Shown: in pieces, positions 42,779 through 54,286 of the stretch | Layout of the letters: the number at the start of each line of letters is the position of its first letter | How positions within the stretch are numbered: position 1 is the stretch's first letter | DNA from: Quercus robur | Lineage: Eukaryota > Streptophyta > Magnoliopsida > Fagales > Fagaceae | Length of the DNA: 64,000 nucleotides | Direction: 5' to 3' | Assembly: GCF_932294415.1 (NCBI RefSeq) | Contig: NC_065537.1 | Coordinates: forward strand, 69,434,261-69,498,260 | Made by a program: the position numbers and the translations under genes | Notes under the pieces: generated by a model | What the model was told of the DNA's origin: nothing | Database searches by the model: none | The model's input: only the letters and a program-made list of their open reading frames with translations

Positions 42779-44644
42779 TTGTTTGTTGAACTCTTTCACT
42801 TTCGTTCTTCCCTGATTACCTCCTCTGTTTTAGAAATCTTTCCAGATGAATCTCTTATTCCTTCTACAAATACTCTTGATCCTCCTTTGGACTTCTCTAT
42901 CCAATCTCCAGATATTTTGGATGCTTCTCCTAGACAAGTCGAAGATGAACAGGTTAATGACGAGCTACCCCACCTTGAACCTGGGTCCCCTGCTCTTGCT
43001 CCGCCTGAAGATCCTCCACAAGACATTCCACCTCGCCACTCCACCCGAGTAAGATCTATTCCTGCACATTTACTTGACTATCATTGTTACACTGCCCTTA
43101 CTACACTTCACGAGCCTCACACCTATCATGAGGCCTCCACTGACCCTGTACGACAGATTGCAATGAAAGAGAAACTTGATGCATTAACCAAAAACCATAC
43201 TTGGGATCTGGTCACTCTCCCTCCTAGACAGTCTGTGGTTGGTTGTAAGTGGATCTATAAGATCAATACTCACTTTGATGGGTCCATTGAGCGCTACAAG
43301 GCTCGTCTTGTTGCAAAAGGTTTTACACAGGAGTATGAGATTGATTATGAAAAGACCTTTACCCCAGTTGCTCGTATCTCATCTGTTCGTGCCCTCTTAG
43401 CTGTTACTGTTGCTAGTAAATGGGATCTTTTTCAGATGGATGTTAAAAATGCCTTCCTTAATGGGGATTTGAGTGAAGAAGTCTATATGCAACCTCCTCC
43501 TGGTCTTTTTGTTGAATCAAACAAGGTTTGTCGCCTTTGCCGTGCACTTTATGGCCTTAAACAAGCTCCACGAGCTTGGTTTTCCAAGTTCAGCTCTACC
43601 ATCTTCCGTTTGGGTTACACTGCTAGTCCTTATGATTTTGCCTTATTTCTTCGTCACACTGATAAAGGCACCATTTTGCTTCTCTTATATGTGGATGATA
43701 TGATCATAACTGGTGATGACCTTAGTAGCATTCAAGAACTCAAGGATTTTCTCAGTTAGCAGTTTGAGATGAAAGATCTTGGACATCTCAGCTATTTCTT
43801 GGGTCTTGAAATTACTCATTCTACAGATGGTCTTTATATTAGTCAAGCCAAGTACGCTTCTGACCTTTTGTCTCGAGCTGGACTCACTGACAGCAAAATT
43901 GTTGACACTCCAGTTGAACTTAATGTGCATCTGACACCCTCGGGGGGGGGGGGGGAACCATTGTCTAATCCCTCTGTTTACAGAAGATTGGTTGGCAGCC
44001 TAGTTTATCTCACAGTTACTCATCCAGACATTTCCTATGCTGTTCACCAAGTGAGCCAGTATCTGTCTACTTCACAATCGACTCACTATGCTGCTGTTCT
44101 GCGCATTCTTCGATACTTGAAGGGCACTCTCTTCCATGACCTTTTCTACTCAGCTCAATCTCCTCTTGTATTCCGTGCATTCTCTGATGCTGATTGGGCA
44201 AGAGATCCCACTGATTGTAGGTCCACTATGGGTTATTGCTTTCTCCTTGGTTTTTCTTTGGTTTCTTGGCGAAGTAAGAAACAAACCTTTGTGACTCGCT
44301 CCAGTATTGAAGCAGAATATCGTGCCCTTGCTGATACCATATCTAAGCTCCTTTGGCTACGATGGTTTCTTAAGGATTTAGGTGTATCCACATCCTCTGC
44401 TACTCCTCTTTATTGTGACAACCAGAGTGCCATTCATATTGCTTACAATGATGTCTTCCATGAACGGACTAAATACATCGAGATTGATTGTCATTTTATC
44501 CGTTATCATCTTGTTCATGGTGCTCTCAAGCTTTTCTTAGTCTCCTCCAAAGATCAACTTGCAGATATCTTCACTAAGTCACATCCTAAGGGACGCTTTC
44601 GTGATTTGGTTGACAACCTCAAGCTAGTCTCACATCCACCTTGA
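42779..44644 (+). pseudogene. Copia reverse transcriptase and RNase H (one stop)
   Basis: The best-kept part of pol. RT landmarks: CKWIYKI, YKARLVAKGF, MDVKNAFLNGDL, LYGLKQAPRAW and the catalytic YVDD (43688-43699). A TAG at 43757-43759 separates RT from the connection and RNase H part. That part has DLGHLSYFLGLEI, an ADWARDP block, a SSIEAEYRALAD block, CDNQSAIHIA and an RTKYIEIDCHFIR block. A 14-base G run at 43942-43955 codes for glycines where relatives have a mixed linker. The frame is the same on both sides of the stop. Confidence 0.92.
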
Positions 44645-44657
44645 GTTTGAGGGGGGC
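44643..44657 (+). other. Copia polypurine tract
   Basis: GAGTTTGAGGGGGGC just before the 3' LTR is the expected plus-strand primer site. Confidence 0.85.
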
Positions 44658-44849
44658 TGTTAATGTGTATAATGTTGTGGGCTTTAGGCCTAGTTAGATT
44701 ACTTGTATAACACACATTATTGTACTATACTTTTACTTGTACTGCACACATATTTACTTGTACAACACACATATGCCTCCTATATAAAGGCAGTCATGTA
44801 TATTCTTTGATTATGAAATACAATACTACAGAGTTCAGTATTTCTAACA
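44658..44849 (+). repeat. Copia 3' LTR
   Basis: 192 bp, TGTTAATG...TTTCTAACA, with TATATAAAGGCAG inside. It gives the uninterrupted version of the LTR and so the empty site of the Helitron. Followed by TGCGG, the target duplication. Confidence 0.97.
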
Positions 44850-44854
44850 TGCGG

Positions 44855-46598
44855 CACAAGGTGATGAGAAAGAAGAAGGTAAGCATTTTCTCTTCTAGTT
44901 CTAATCGTATTGCTTTTAGTCCAAAGATGGGTCGTCAAATAAAAGCAATTAGGAAGAGACTAAATGCCATGCAAAAGATAAGGAGGATTTCCACTTTATT
45001 CGAAGCTTCATTGAGCCACAAGTCATGAGTAGGGACAGAGAAACTTATTCTTTTGTTCTTGAAGATGAAGTTGTTGGGAGAGAGAATGACAAGGAAGTGA
45101 TTATCGAACTTCTTTTTGATGACAATGTTGTAGAGAATATTTCTATCATTCCTTTTGTTGGTATTGGAGGATTAGGAAAAACCACACTAGCTCAACTGGT
45201 TTACAATGATCAAAGTGTCAACAAAAATTTTGAGCTCAAACTTTGGGTTTGTATCTTTGAAATCTTTGATGTAAAATGAATTGTTAAAGAAATTTTAGAA
45301 CAGTTGACAGATGAGAGACTCAAAGAAAGCTTTGAGATGTTGCAAAATCAGCTTCGAGAAAAACTTAGTGGAACAAAATACTTGCTTGTCTTGGATGATA
45401 TGTGGAATGAGGACAATACTAAATGGCTTCTCTTGAAAAAATTATTAATGGTAGGTGTGAGGGGAAGTAGGATAGTTGTAACCACTCGTTTTGAAATGGT
45501 GGCGAGCATAATAGGGGCAACTTCATGGTATGCTCTAGAGGCCTACCTGTAGAAAAGGCTTGGAATTTGTTTGTAAAAGTTGCATTTGGAGAAGGCCAAC
45601 TACCAAAGAACCAAGCCTTTATTAGCCTAGGAAAGGAGATTTTGGAAAAATGTGTTGGGGTACCTCTTGCCATTAGAACAATAGCAAGTTTGCTACACTC
45701 CAAAGCTTCTGAAAATGAGTGGCGGTCTTTCAAGAATTCTGAACTCTCAAAAATAGCTCAGGAAGAAAATAATATTTTATCAACACTTAAGTTGAGTTAT
45801 GGTCATCTACCATCATACTTGAAAAAATGCTTTGCTTATTGTAGATTGTTTCCAAAAGATTACGAGATTGATGTAGAGACATTGATTGATCTTTGGGCAA
45901 CCCAAGGTTTTATTAAGTTATCAAATCCAAAGCAACGTGTTAAGGATGTTGGTAGAGAGTACTTCATGTTATTACTTTGGAGGTCATTCTTCCAAGATGT
46001 TAGAGAAGATTTTAGGGGCAATATATGCTGCAAAATGCATGATCTCATGCATGATCTTGCAATCTCTGTGGCTGGAACAGAATGTACTGTATTACATTCA
46101 ACTAAGGAAAATATTAGTGAAAATGTTCGTCATATATCATTTAATCTTTTGGATTCGTCAACGTAGTTTCCAATCATCAAATTTGAAGGAAAGAGGATAC
46201 GGACAGTTCTTGGACATAGAGGAGGGTGTAACTTTACTTGTAATGTGCTCGTTTCAAATCTTAAGTATTCACACACACTAGATTTGAGCTATCTATGCTC
46301 ATAAAAAATGCCGAGTTCAATTGGGAAGTTGAAGCATTTAAGATATCTTGATGTTTCTGGAAATGATTGCCTTAAAATTCTCCCTAATTCCATTGTCATG
46401 CTGTTGAATTTGCAAACACTGAAACTCAAGAATTGTCATGCGCTTAGAGAATTACCCTAGGACACTAAAAATCTAGTCAATCTTAGGCATCTAGATATTT
46501 CTTGTTGTTTTAAACTGACTCATATGCCCCATGGACTTGGAAATTTGACTTCTCTTGAGATGTTGCCATGGTTTGTCATGAATGATAGGCTAAGAATG
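44855..46598 (+). pseudogene. RGA2 NB-ARC and first LRR block
   Basis: Holds the end of the CC domain and the whole NB-ARC. P-loop GIGGLGKTT at 45160-45186, kinase-2 type LLVLDDMW, RNBS-B GSRIVVTTR, GLPL-type CVGVPLAI, RNBS-D CFAYCRLFP, and a canonical MHD (ATG CAT GAT, 46035-46043) in KMHDLMHDLA. The first LRRs follow (LKHLRYLDV, LPNSIV, LTHMPHGLGNLTSLE). Frame breaks lie near 44970 and 45536, with stops at 45277, 46164 and 46458. The block ends where the LTR-like insert begins at 46599. Confidence 0.93.
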
Positions 46599-47604
46599 TG
46601 TTGACCCCTTGTGATGAATTAATTGATTAATTAGCCAAGTTTATTAATTAATCAATTTAACATACAAAATGCGTGGCAGCATAAACAAATCACCAATTAA
46701 GCTAAATGCAGCGGAAAATAAATTGACACGGTGATTTGTTTATGAATGGGGAAAACCTACACGGCAAAAACCCCACTGGGTGACTTTAAGGTCACCACTC
46801 CCGAAAATCCATTATTATCACAACAAGCGGTTACAAGTAAAGGAATTCCAGTATCTTATACCAACTTATAGTTGAACCTTTACCCCAATAACCAATTGGA
46901 CTTGTTCTGTAGTGACAATCTCTCCTTGTAATGCACGGCTCCCAGTACGTGACTAACCAATTACGCGGATCCCAGTACGTGACTTCAAACACAAACTAGA
47001 GAGGTTGTTGGTTGCAAAGTTCTTCAGTTCATCACACAATGAAGATCAAGAGGCTCCTTGGTTACAAAACCCTATGGTGTACAAACACAACAGCTTCTTC
47101 ACAAGAAAGATGAACTAGGGCAAATTTTGTCTCCGGTTACAATTTGCTTGAACAAACTTTGCTCAACACTTGTGCAACTTGTGTCACCTTTGACGGCCCT
47201 TAAAATAATCCTTTTATATGTCTAGGGTTGTGAGAAAAGAAAGCTCAAACATACAATCACGGATTGAATAAAAAACAGTCCTGAAAAACTGAATTTCATA
47301 AACCTCAACAGATGCCTATCTGTCGAGTTGCTGTTGAGCTACAGGCTAGAACAGCTTTTCAAGGCTCGATAGATGGCTAGTTGTTGAGCTAGCTATCGAG
47401 CTTTAATGAACAACACTTTCTGCGCTTGAATCTTGAACAAACTTTAATAGCTTTAACACTTGAACTTGAAACAAGGTTTCTTGAAGTATTAAACACATCC
47501 TTGATCTATCCAAAGACAAGTAAAGTGCGTTTTGTCAAAAGATTAGCCAATTACATAAAATAGTGACATATGTTCCTAACAAGTGAATCACATATGTCCT
47601 AACA
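46599..47604 (+). mobile_element. 1-kb solo-LTR-like insertion in RGA2
   Basis: Begins TGTTGACCCCTTGTG and ends CATATGTCCTAACA, so it has TGTT/AACA inverted ends. A TTTTATATG box lies near 47211. CCCAGTACGTGAC is duplicated (46946 and 46971). RGA2 LRR codons resume directly after it. The expected 5-bp duplication is imperfect: AATG on the left, ATG or AATG on the right depending on the cut. No ORF and no primer site, so a solo LTR is the best reading. Confidence 0.72.
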
Positions 47605-49101
47605 ATGAAGAATGGAGGTTTCAAGGCTATGTCTAGTGGTGGGCTTAGTGAATTGAAGGAGCTGAGCAATCTGGGCAGAATCCTAGTGATTTATAATATA
47701 GGACATAGAAAAGATGACATGATGGAATGTAAAGCTGCAAATATGAAGGAGAAACAATATCTTCACCAATTGGAATTATGGTGGAACACAGAGTTGGTTG
47801 GAGAAACCGAATGTTACGTTGAAATGTCACTAGAAGGTCTCCAGCCACATCCAAATCTTGAAGAATTGATTTTTTTCAAATTATATGGGTGTTACAATTC
47901 CAAGTTGGGTCTCTTCGCTCACTAATCTTGTCAATTTGCAATTGTGGAGTAATTGTAGATGCCACCACCTCCCACCGTTAAATCAACTCCCTTTTCTCAA
48001 CTCTGTCTATCTTGTAAATATGAAAGCACTTCAATACATATTAGAAGACATTGTTAGTAATGTGTTAGGTTCCTCAATAACAATGTTCTTCCCATCATTA
48101 TTTTCTCTCAAAATAAAGAAATGCCCTAATCTGAAGGGATGGTGGAGGAAAGATGATAATGATGGGCCAGGCCATCTGTTGCTGCCATCATTTCCTCGTC
48201 TCTCTGAATTGGAGATTGAAGATTGCCCCAATCTTACTTCCATGCCCTTGTTTCCATATCTTAAAGTAGAGCTAAAATTGTGGGAAGCTAGCTTGAAGGT
48301 ATTGCAGCAAACAATGAATAAACAGAGACCATCAACATCAACATCCTCCTCTTGCTACTTTCCTCTCTCTGAATTAGAGTTTTTGTATTTAAAAGGGGTT
48401 AATGATTTAGAATCTCTTCCAGAGACATGGCTGCAAAACCTTGTTTCTCTTCGGAGACTTTTCATTTATCGGTGCCATGGACTTAGGTCTCTTCTTGTAA
48501 AGGTATTCAACATCTCACCTCTCTTTAAGAGATGAACATAGTGGACTGCAATGAGCTGGCTCTGGTAAATGACGAAGATGATGGCATGCAATGGTAAGGC
48601 CTTCGGAGCCTCCATTCTTTGTGTTTTTGGGGAACTCCAAAGTTGGTGTCTCTACCAGATGGGCTTCAACAAGTTAACACTCTTCAAAAACTTGAAATTC
48701 ATAATTGTACTGATTTAATGGCTATACCGGAGTGGATAGGCAACCTCACATCACTACATCATCTTGAAATTTCCGGATGCTTCAATCTGACATCATTGCC
48801 TCGAGAGATTTGCCATCTCACGTCTTTACAAATTCTTAAGATTGAAAATTGTCCTAATTTGATGATTTTACCAGGGTCAATGGATAACCTCACATTACTA
48901 CAAGTGCTTACAATTACAGAATTCCCCAATCTGACCTCATTGCCTCAAGGGATTCGCAGTCTCACCTCTTTAAAAAGGTTGATGGTTGACAATTGTCCTA
49001 ATTTGATGGCTTTACCAGAGTGGATAGGCAACCTCACATCACTGGAAGAGTTTATAATTCGCAGATGCCTTAATCTGACATCATTGTCTCAAGGGATTCA
49101 T
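47605..49101 (+). pseudogene. RGA2 LRR block
   Basis: Leucine-rich repeats corresponding to RGA1 from about residue 675 on: GLSELKELSNLGRILVIYN, then after a frameshift near 47885 IPSWVSSLTNLVNLQLW, CPNLKGWWRK, CPNLTSMPLFPYLK, and after a stop and further shift around 48533-48619 a run of diverged 24-aa LRRs (WIGNLTSLHHLEISGC, GIRSLTSLKRLMVDNCPNL). These are the same LRR type as the homogenised array of RGA1 but are well diverged from one another. Ends at TTCAT (49097-49101), the target of the 2.7-kb insertion. Confidence 0.9.
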
Positions 49102-51842
49102 GGTAACACCCCGGTTGTTAATTGTAATTTGGAAGAAGCTTGATGGGCAGATTGGTAATTTTACTTGCAAGATATTTTGAGGACAAGCTTGGAAATAGGT
49201 TTCATCCACTTAAGTCACCCCCCCCCCCCTCCCCCTCACTTTCACATTCACGTGTCTCCCTCTCTCTCTGTCGAGCTGCCACCCCTCTCCCTTTCTCTTA
49301 CTCGAATTCCTCTCTCTCTCTCTCTCCCCACGGTCTTCCACTAAAACTACTTCAGCCATGAGTTCCTTTCAAGCCATCACCACCGGTTGTGAAGAAAAGA
49401 TTTGGGCAAGAGAGGGACCCTTTTGGCCAAGCAAGGAATATGAGGTAAAATTCCTATTTTCCTAACAAAACTAAGTAAAATCTAGCTATGGAGTTTATGC
49501 TAGAGCAAGCTTATTGGGTCTATGTAAGAAATTCTTTTTGGAATGAAAAGTTTGGTTTGGTTTGGTTTTGAGTCATTTGGCTCTATTGTTCACCTAATTA
49601 CGATTTTGTCTTGGGTAATGGGTTTTGGAGGTCTTGGAGTTGTGGAGAGCTGCGCATGTGAAACTTTGATGGTTTGGGTGCTATGAACTTGCTTTAAAAC
49701 AAGTGGGTAATGAAAGTATTTAACCATGAAAGTTTAAGTTCCTTGAGGTTATGCTTTTTGCGTACCAAGTGTTTGATATTTTACCTCATTGAGTTATGAG
49801 GTTGGATTTAATTGCTTATAGTTGTTTATTCAATTCAAAGTTGGACTTTGTGAGGTATATAATGAGTTTTAGAACTTTGAAAGTGATTTGATGATGTTAT
49901 AGTTGATCCCTAAATGATGTAATATGTATTGACATTATTAATACATGAGTTAGTGTAGCACTTAAACATGGTTGTTTTGTGGTGAACACTTGGAAATTTA
50001 TAAAAATTATTATAATGGCTTGGTTTTATTAGTTAGTACCCAAAATAAATTCTTGAGACTAGCTACCTCATTTTTTTTAAAAGTGATGTGTTATGATATT
50101 TAATAAATGCATATTGTTTGCAATAGTTATTAAAATGCTTTGGTTGTGTTTTGGTCCTTTGGACCATTTGTATGCTTGTTCGTTATCCTTTGGGAATAAG
50201 TGCTTTTAGATAGTCAAGTTAAGCTCTATGCCCTCAATTTGATTTTAGGGGACATTTTCGATCTATGGAGACAAGCTTGATAGCAATTTGTGAGGGGCAT
50301 TATTATTGATAGGCTTGACCATTTTGCTTCTAGGTTCCGAGATTTTTGATGATGGACCTAGTGATGGGATTGGTTGATTTCATGGTGCTCGGTTGAGGTA
50401 AAATTGGTTGGCATCCTGAGGTAAGTAGCTCTTTAATGGGATTTTTGGAAAATAACCATGTTGCATAAACGTTATTTTTGGGTCAAACACATTTTGGGAA
50501 ATTATTTGTGGGATTATGTTTTCTTAAAAAGTATTGTGTTGTGACCTTATTGTATATGACTATTTATGAAACATGCATCATATTTGGTAATGGGAATAGG
50601 GAAATGCATGATTTGTTAGATTGGAAATGATAAGCATCTTTTACAAAATTCTTGGTAATGAATTTTATGGATTTATTGCATTATTTGCAAATTCTAAAGA
50701 TGCTTTATCTTGACTTGTGATATTTGGGAAATTGATAGAAAATCTTATTGACAAGAAACAATTTTGGAAAACTTGAGAACCTTGTGAATATATTGGATAC
50801 TTCAAAGGTTTTTGTGAAACTACTTGGAAATGAACTGTGTTTTGAATTCATGTAATCTGTGAGCTCTTTATGTTTTACCCTTGTGCCGTGATGTGTGATT
50901 ACCTGGTGATTACCTAGCTAGATACTATAGTTTATGTGACATTGGTATCTTAGCACCTATCTTTGTGACGGCATATGAGTTTCGTCTTTGTGACGACAGA
51001 TTAGTTCCGGCTGTGTGTTGGCGATGAGTTCTGTCTTTATGATGGCAGAGGAGTTCCATCTTTGTGATGACAGATGAGTTCCGTCTTTGTGACGGCGTTG
51101 TCACGTGGCATTGGGTTGGATTTTCGGGTTTTGGAATGGTGTTTTGATAGCTCACAGTAAATAGTATGTAGTTTCATGTTAAAATATTTTGAGAAAGCTT
51201 GGTGCTACATCGTTTAAATCATTCTTGTCATTTTACCAATGAAAATGGATTTTCTTGATTTTCATGGAAATTCCCAAATTATAACATGTTTTGTAAAATG
51301 TTCATTATCATGAAACTTGCATTTCCCCCATCCCCATTAATTGTGCTACTTACTGGGTTTTAGCTCATCCCAATCTCCAACAGTTTTATAGATAAATTAG
51401 CTACACGTCGGGCATGGAGCTTAATTTATTGGTGGTGATTGGAGGGCTATATTAAATTGGGAAACTTGGGCCATAAATGGTTGATGACTCACTCTTGTAA
51501 AGTTCAACGAGATCAAAATTAATTCTACTGGAGGTTGGATACTTGAGGTTGTTAGCCTTGGGTCTGGTAGGCCTAGATTTTCTATTGAGGTTGCATACCT
51601 TAGAGAGGATTGTGACTTTGTGTTTATTTATTTGGAGCATTGGATTGTTAAGTGTATATGGAGACACATGATTTGTAGTTTGTATTGCTTGTAAATGTGT
51701 CATAGAGCTCTGACTTGTATTGTGGAGAGATCAATATATTTATTTACTTCGTCAATGGAAAAAAAAAAAAAAAATCCCATACAGGTTCTCTTGAAGGCTC
51801 AGTTTTTCATGCTTTGGACCCTTTTGGGTTTGGGGCGTGACA
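49102..51842 (+). mobile_element. 2.7-kb solo LTR in RGA2
   Basis: Ends GGTAACACCCC and GGGGCGTGACA, close to the TGTAACACCCC/GGGGTGTTACA pattern seen at plant Ty3/gypsy LTRs, with the first T changed to G. Flanked by TTCAT at 49097-49101 and 51843-51847. The interior has C-rich and CT-rich tracts near the left end (49217-49330), a set of GACGG/GATGG repeats (50960-51100, TCCGTCTTTGTGACGGC type) and a poly-A run at 51760-51774. No gag or pol. The gypsy assignment rests on the termini and size only. Confidence 0.72.
50955..51105. repeat. Short tandem repeat inside the solo LTR
   Basis: About five imperfect copies of a unit like GAGTTCCGTCTTTGTGACGG, roughly 26-28 bp apart, some with GATGGCAG endings. 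Non-coding. Confidence 0.7.
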
Positions 51843-51847
51843 TTCAT

Positions 51848-51967
51848 GATCTCCCCTCTTTACAATGGCTGATGATTACTGGTTGTCCCATATTACGAGC
51901 AAGATGCCCGGGGGAAATAGGTGAAGATTGGCCCAAGATTTCTCATGCTCTAGTCTTGAGATTATGA
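51848..51967 (+). pseudogene. RGA2 last LRR and C-terminus
   Basis: Codes for DLPSLQWLMITGCPILRARC and a GEIGEDWPKISH tail, then TGA at 51965-51967. When the solo LTR and one TTCAT are left out, the LRR frame (…QGIH | DLPSLQWL…) continues without a shift, which shows the insertion was clean. The GEDWPKI-type end is the normal C-terminus of RGA-type CNLs. Confidence 0.9.
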
Positions 51968-52527
51968 TGATGGAGGCGGTGAGAAACAAGTTGTTCAAGT
52001 ATGTGTCTATCTGTTAATCACAATTTTTCATAGAAAATAAAATAAGGATGCTTTTAGATTTTTTCTTCTTTATGTTTTTGAGAGTTGTGATATTTTGGGG
52101 ACTTCTCAGTTATTTGACTTCTCATGCAGAGAATAGACTTGGGCTTAAAAATTCAGACCTATCTAAAATTTGCAATTGGGCAATATAGAAGTCAGCGGTA
52201 ATAACGTTTTTCATTTTTTTTCCATTCCTGTCATCAAAATTTTAATTAGACACATTGTTTTTTAAATTTTTAGGAAAAGAAAAAAGAACATTGTAAATTC
52301 TTTGATTTGTTTTTTTTTTTATTCTAATGATTTATATCTTTGTACCTAAAACTGTGGTGATGTATTGACATATATGGTTGATAGTGATAATTTCAAAATC
52401 AGAGTCAGATAATTATCACTTTGAGGAGATGACTTTACTAGGCAACTAACACTGCAGACTTGGTTTATACTTTGATGGGGAGGTGGGGCTATAAAGGTTT
52501 CCATTGTAGATTCTACTAAAACTAATT

Positions 52528-52906
52528 TAGGCAATTACAGATACCACCCCTGTGGAATACCCTTAAAACTAGCAACTATCTCACGTTTTATTTTGTGACA
52601 CTTACCTCCCTTGTGTTTAGTAATGGACTAACAAACTAATGCTGTTAAGACAACGTGAATGCGCACAGCTTCTCTTTTTCCCCTACTTGACTAACTGCTC
52701 ATCAAAGTAAATTGGGGTAGAATGTTCTTTTTATCAATTCTTTTCTAGTAAGTTCATTTGCCACATCATCAAATTCTGTTATTGATAAATGGAAATGTCT
52801 AATAGAGCAAACCACAAGGGAGGAAATTGTCACAAAATAAAGCACACGGTAGTTCCTTGTTTTAAGAGTATACCACCAGGATGGTATCTATAAGACTATA
52901 ATTTGC
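52528..52906. mobile_element. Foldback element in RGA2 tail
   Basis: Left arm GGCAATTACAGATACCACCC...TTTATTTTGTGACACTTACCTCCCTTGTG pairs with the right arm ending in ...CCACCAGGATGGTATCTATAAGACTATAATTTGCC, including CACAAGGGAGGAAATTGTCACAAAATAAA. Arms are about 95-100 bp. TAATTTA stands on both sides (52523-52529 and 52912-52918). No ORF. MULE-like by its long arms, class not certain. Confidence 0.7.
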
Positions 52907-54071
52907 CCAATTAATTTACAAATTCTCATATGAGCTAATCCATAAAAACAACAAATTCATTGAAAGTTTCCATCTGATTTTCATTTCCTATCTTCTGACT
53001 AAAAATTTCTAATTAGATTCTGAGTTTGTTCAAACTTTTTGAACAAAACTTTTGCTGCTTTATGGTCTGTTTCTTCTTTATCTGTTTTTATATCCAAGGT
53101 TTCTAATGCTCAGAGCAGTACACATCTAGGACTTTTTTGCTTTCCTAATGAATTTTTTTTTTTTTTTTTTTTTGGTGTGTGGCTTTGTCTGCCTCCTACA
53201 GCTGCTTGCAATCTTCCTTTCATCTTCAAATATTTCTTTAAACTTATATACTCTTTTTGAATATTCTTACCATCTCGTCCTTGTCCTGCCAAAAAGGAAA
53301 AGTTCTTTTTATTTTTTCAAAAAATTATGTCATTATACTTTTTTTCTTTTTGGTTCTTTTTCTATAAACGTTTCTTTTTTAAGAGAGGCTTCTTAATGTG
53401 TCGATTACTTGAGTAGATAAAACTGTTTATGAAAATACATTGCATGAATCAGCTTATCATGTAGGTATGCTCTTTTATATATAAACTTTAGAGGTTGAGC
53501 CTTAGTGCGATACAAATGCCTTCCATCAAAAGTGTTAGGTCATGGTTCTGGTTCACCATTCCCAAACACCCCAAAAAGTGGGGATTTTGTGTGTCGGGTA
53601 CAGCTTTAAAGCTAATAAACCTATGGTTAGTTTTGAAATTGCATTGTCTAACCAATGACTTAAAATAATATTTTTTTTTGTTGTTTGTCATGATTCAACT
53701 AAAATATTTGTTTGCTTCCTCACGTGTTTATCTGAAGACTAACTTTGAAGTCAAAGAAGAATAGCCTGTTCAGAAAATTAAAAAAGAATACAGAGATCAA
53801 TTAAATTAGATTGGATTTTTTACCAGTTTCTAAATTTGAAAGTACTAATTAAGATTTTTCTTTTGCTTAAATACTTGTTAAGACTTGAGGATACCTTCAT
53901 TTTTCTTACTTTATTCAGGATACTTCTCTACCAATTGTTTTATGATGATTTATTAATGCTCAAAGCAGCAGCAAAGTTTAGGAACTTTTCATTTTCTATG
54001 TGGTTGGTGTTTCGTCTATTTCTCTACCTCCTAAAGCCATAGTCTTTGGTTCTTAACTTTTTGTTGTGCAG

Positions 54072-54286
54072 CCTCTGTCCAAGCATTGGGCAACATTGCA
54101 CACGTTCTTTTCTTTAATGAGTTTAATCACTACAAGTATGGGGCATTGTGTGATGGATGGATAGAGTTCCTGGAGTTCTTTAAGTTAGAGATGTAGTATG
54201 GGTAAGGACGGTTGAGCCAAGACACGTAAGAGGAGTTTTATTAAATGTCCCAAAGATGGAGTAACTTGCTGCAAAGCGATGCAGAG
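54072..54286 (+). other. Candidate conserved 3' exon of RGA2
   Basis: Counterpart of 25096-25344 with the same acceptor (TTGTGCAG) and donor (GCAGAG/GTAAGC). The middle differs by indels. Stops in all frames. Confidence 0.45.

Larger units (their letters stand above)
35198..44849 (+). mobile_element. Ty1/copia LTR retrotransposon in RGA2
   Basis: Complete in outline: a 5' LTR of 192 bp split in two (35198-35363 and 39840-39865), a primer-binding site, gag-pol remnants, a purine tract and a 3' LTR of 192 bp (44658-44849). Target duplication TGCGG at 35193-35197 and 44850-44854. Without the Helitron the element is about 5.2 kb, a normal copia size. The order gag, protease, integrase, RT, RNase H is copia type. 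By hand count the LTRs differ at about 9 of 192 positions, so the insertion is not very recent. Stops and a frameshift make it non-autonomous now. Confidence 0.96.
34490..51967 (+). pseudogene. RGA2: CNL pseudogene split by four insertions
   Basis: A second CC-NB-ARC-LRR gene, readable in five blocks: 34490-34635, 35080-35197, 44855-46598, 47605-49101 and 51848-51967, together about 3.6 kb (about 1200 codons). It matches RGA1 throughout, from MAEGALFHLAG to the C-terminal GEDWPKISH block. Insertions: a hAT-like element, a copia element holding a Helitron, a 1-kb LTR-like block and a 2.7-kb solo LTR. At most junctions the gene rejoins cleanly once the insert and one target copy are set aside. 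Independent lesions: TAA (35087) and TAG (35093) after the hAT element, a 1-bp loss near 44970, TGA at 45277, a 1-bp loss near 45536, TAG at 46164, TAG at 46458, and a further shift near 47885. No full protein can come from it. The TATA box and leader remain, so a short N-terminal product or non-coding RNA is conceivable. Confidence 0.95.

Noticed and set aside
49102..51842. A DNA transposon with a 7-bp duplication ATTCATG
   Set aside because: ATTCATG does stand on both sides, but the TGT-type ends and a 5-bp TTCAT duplication fit an LTR better, and no transposase or long TIR is present.
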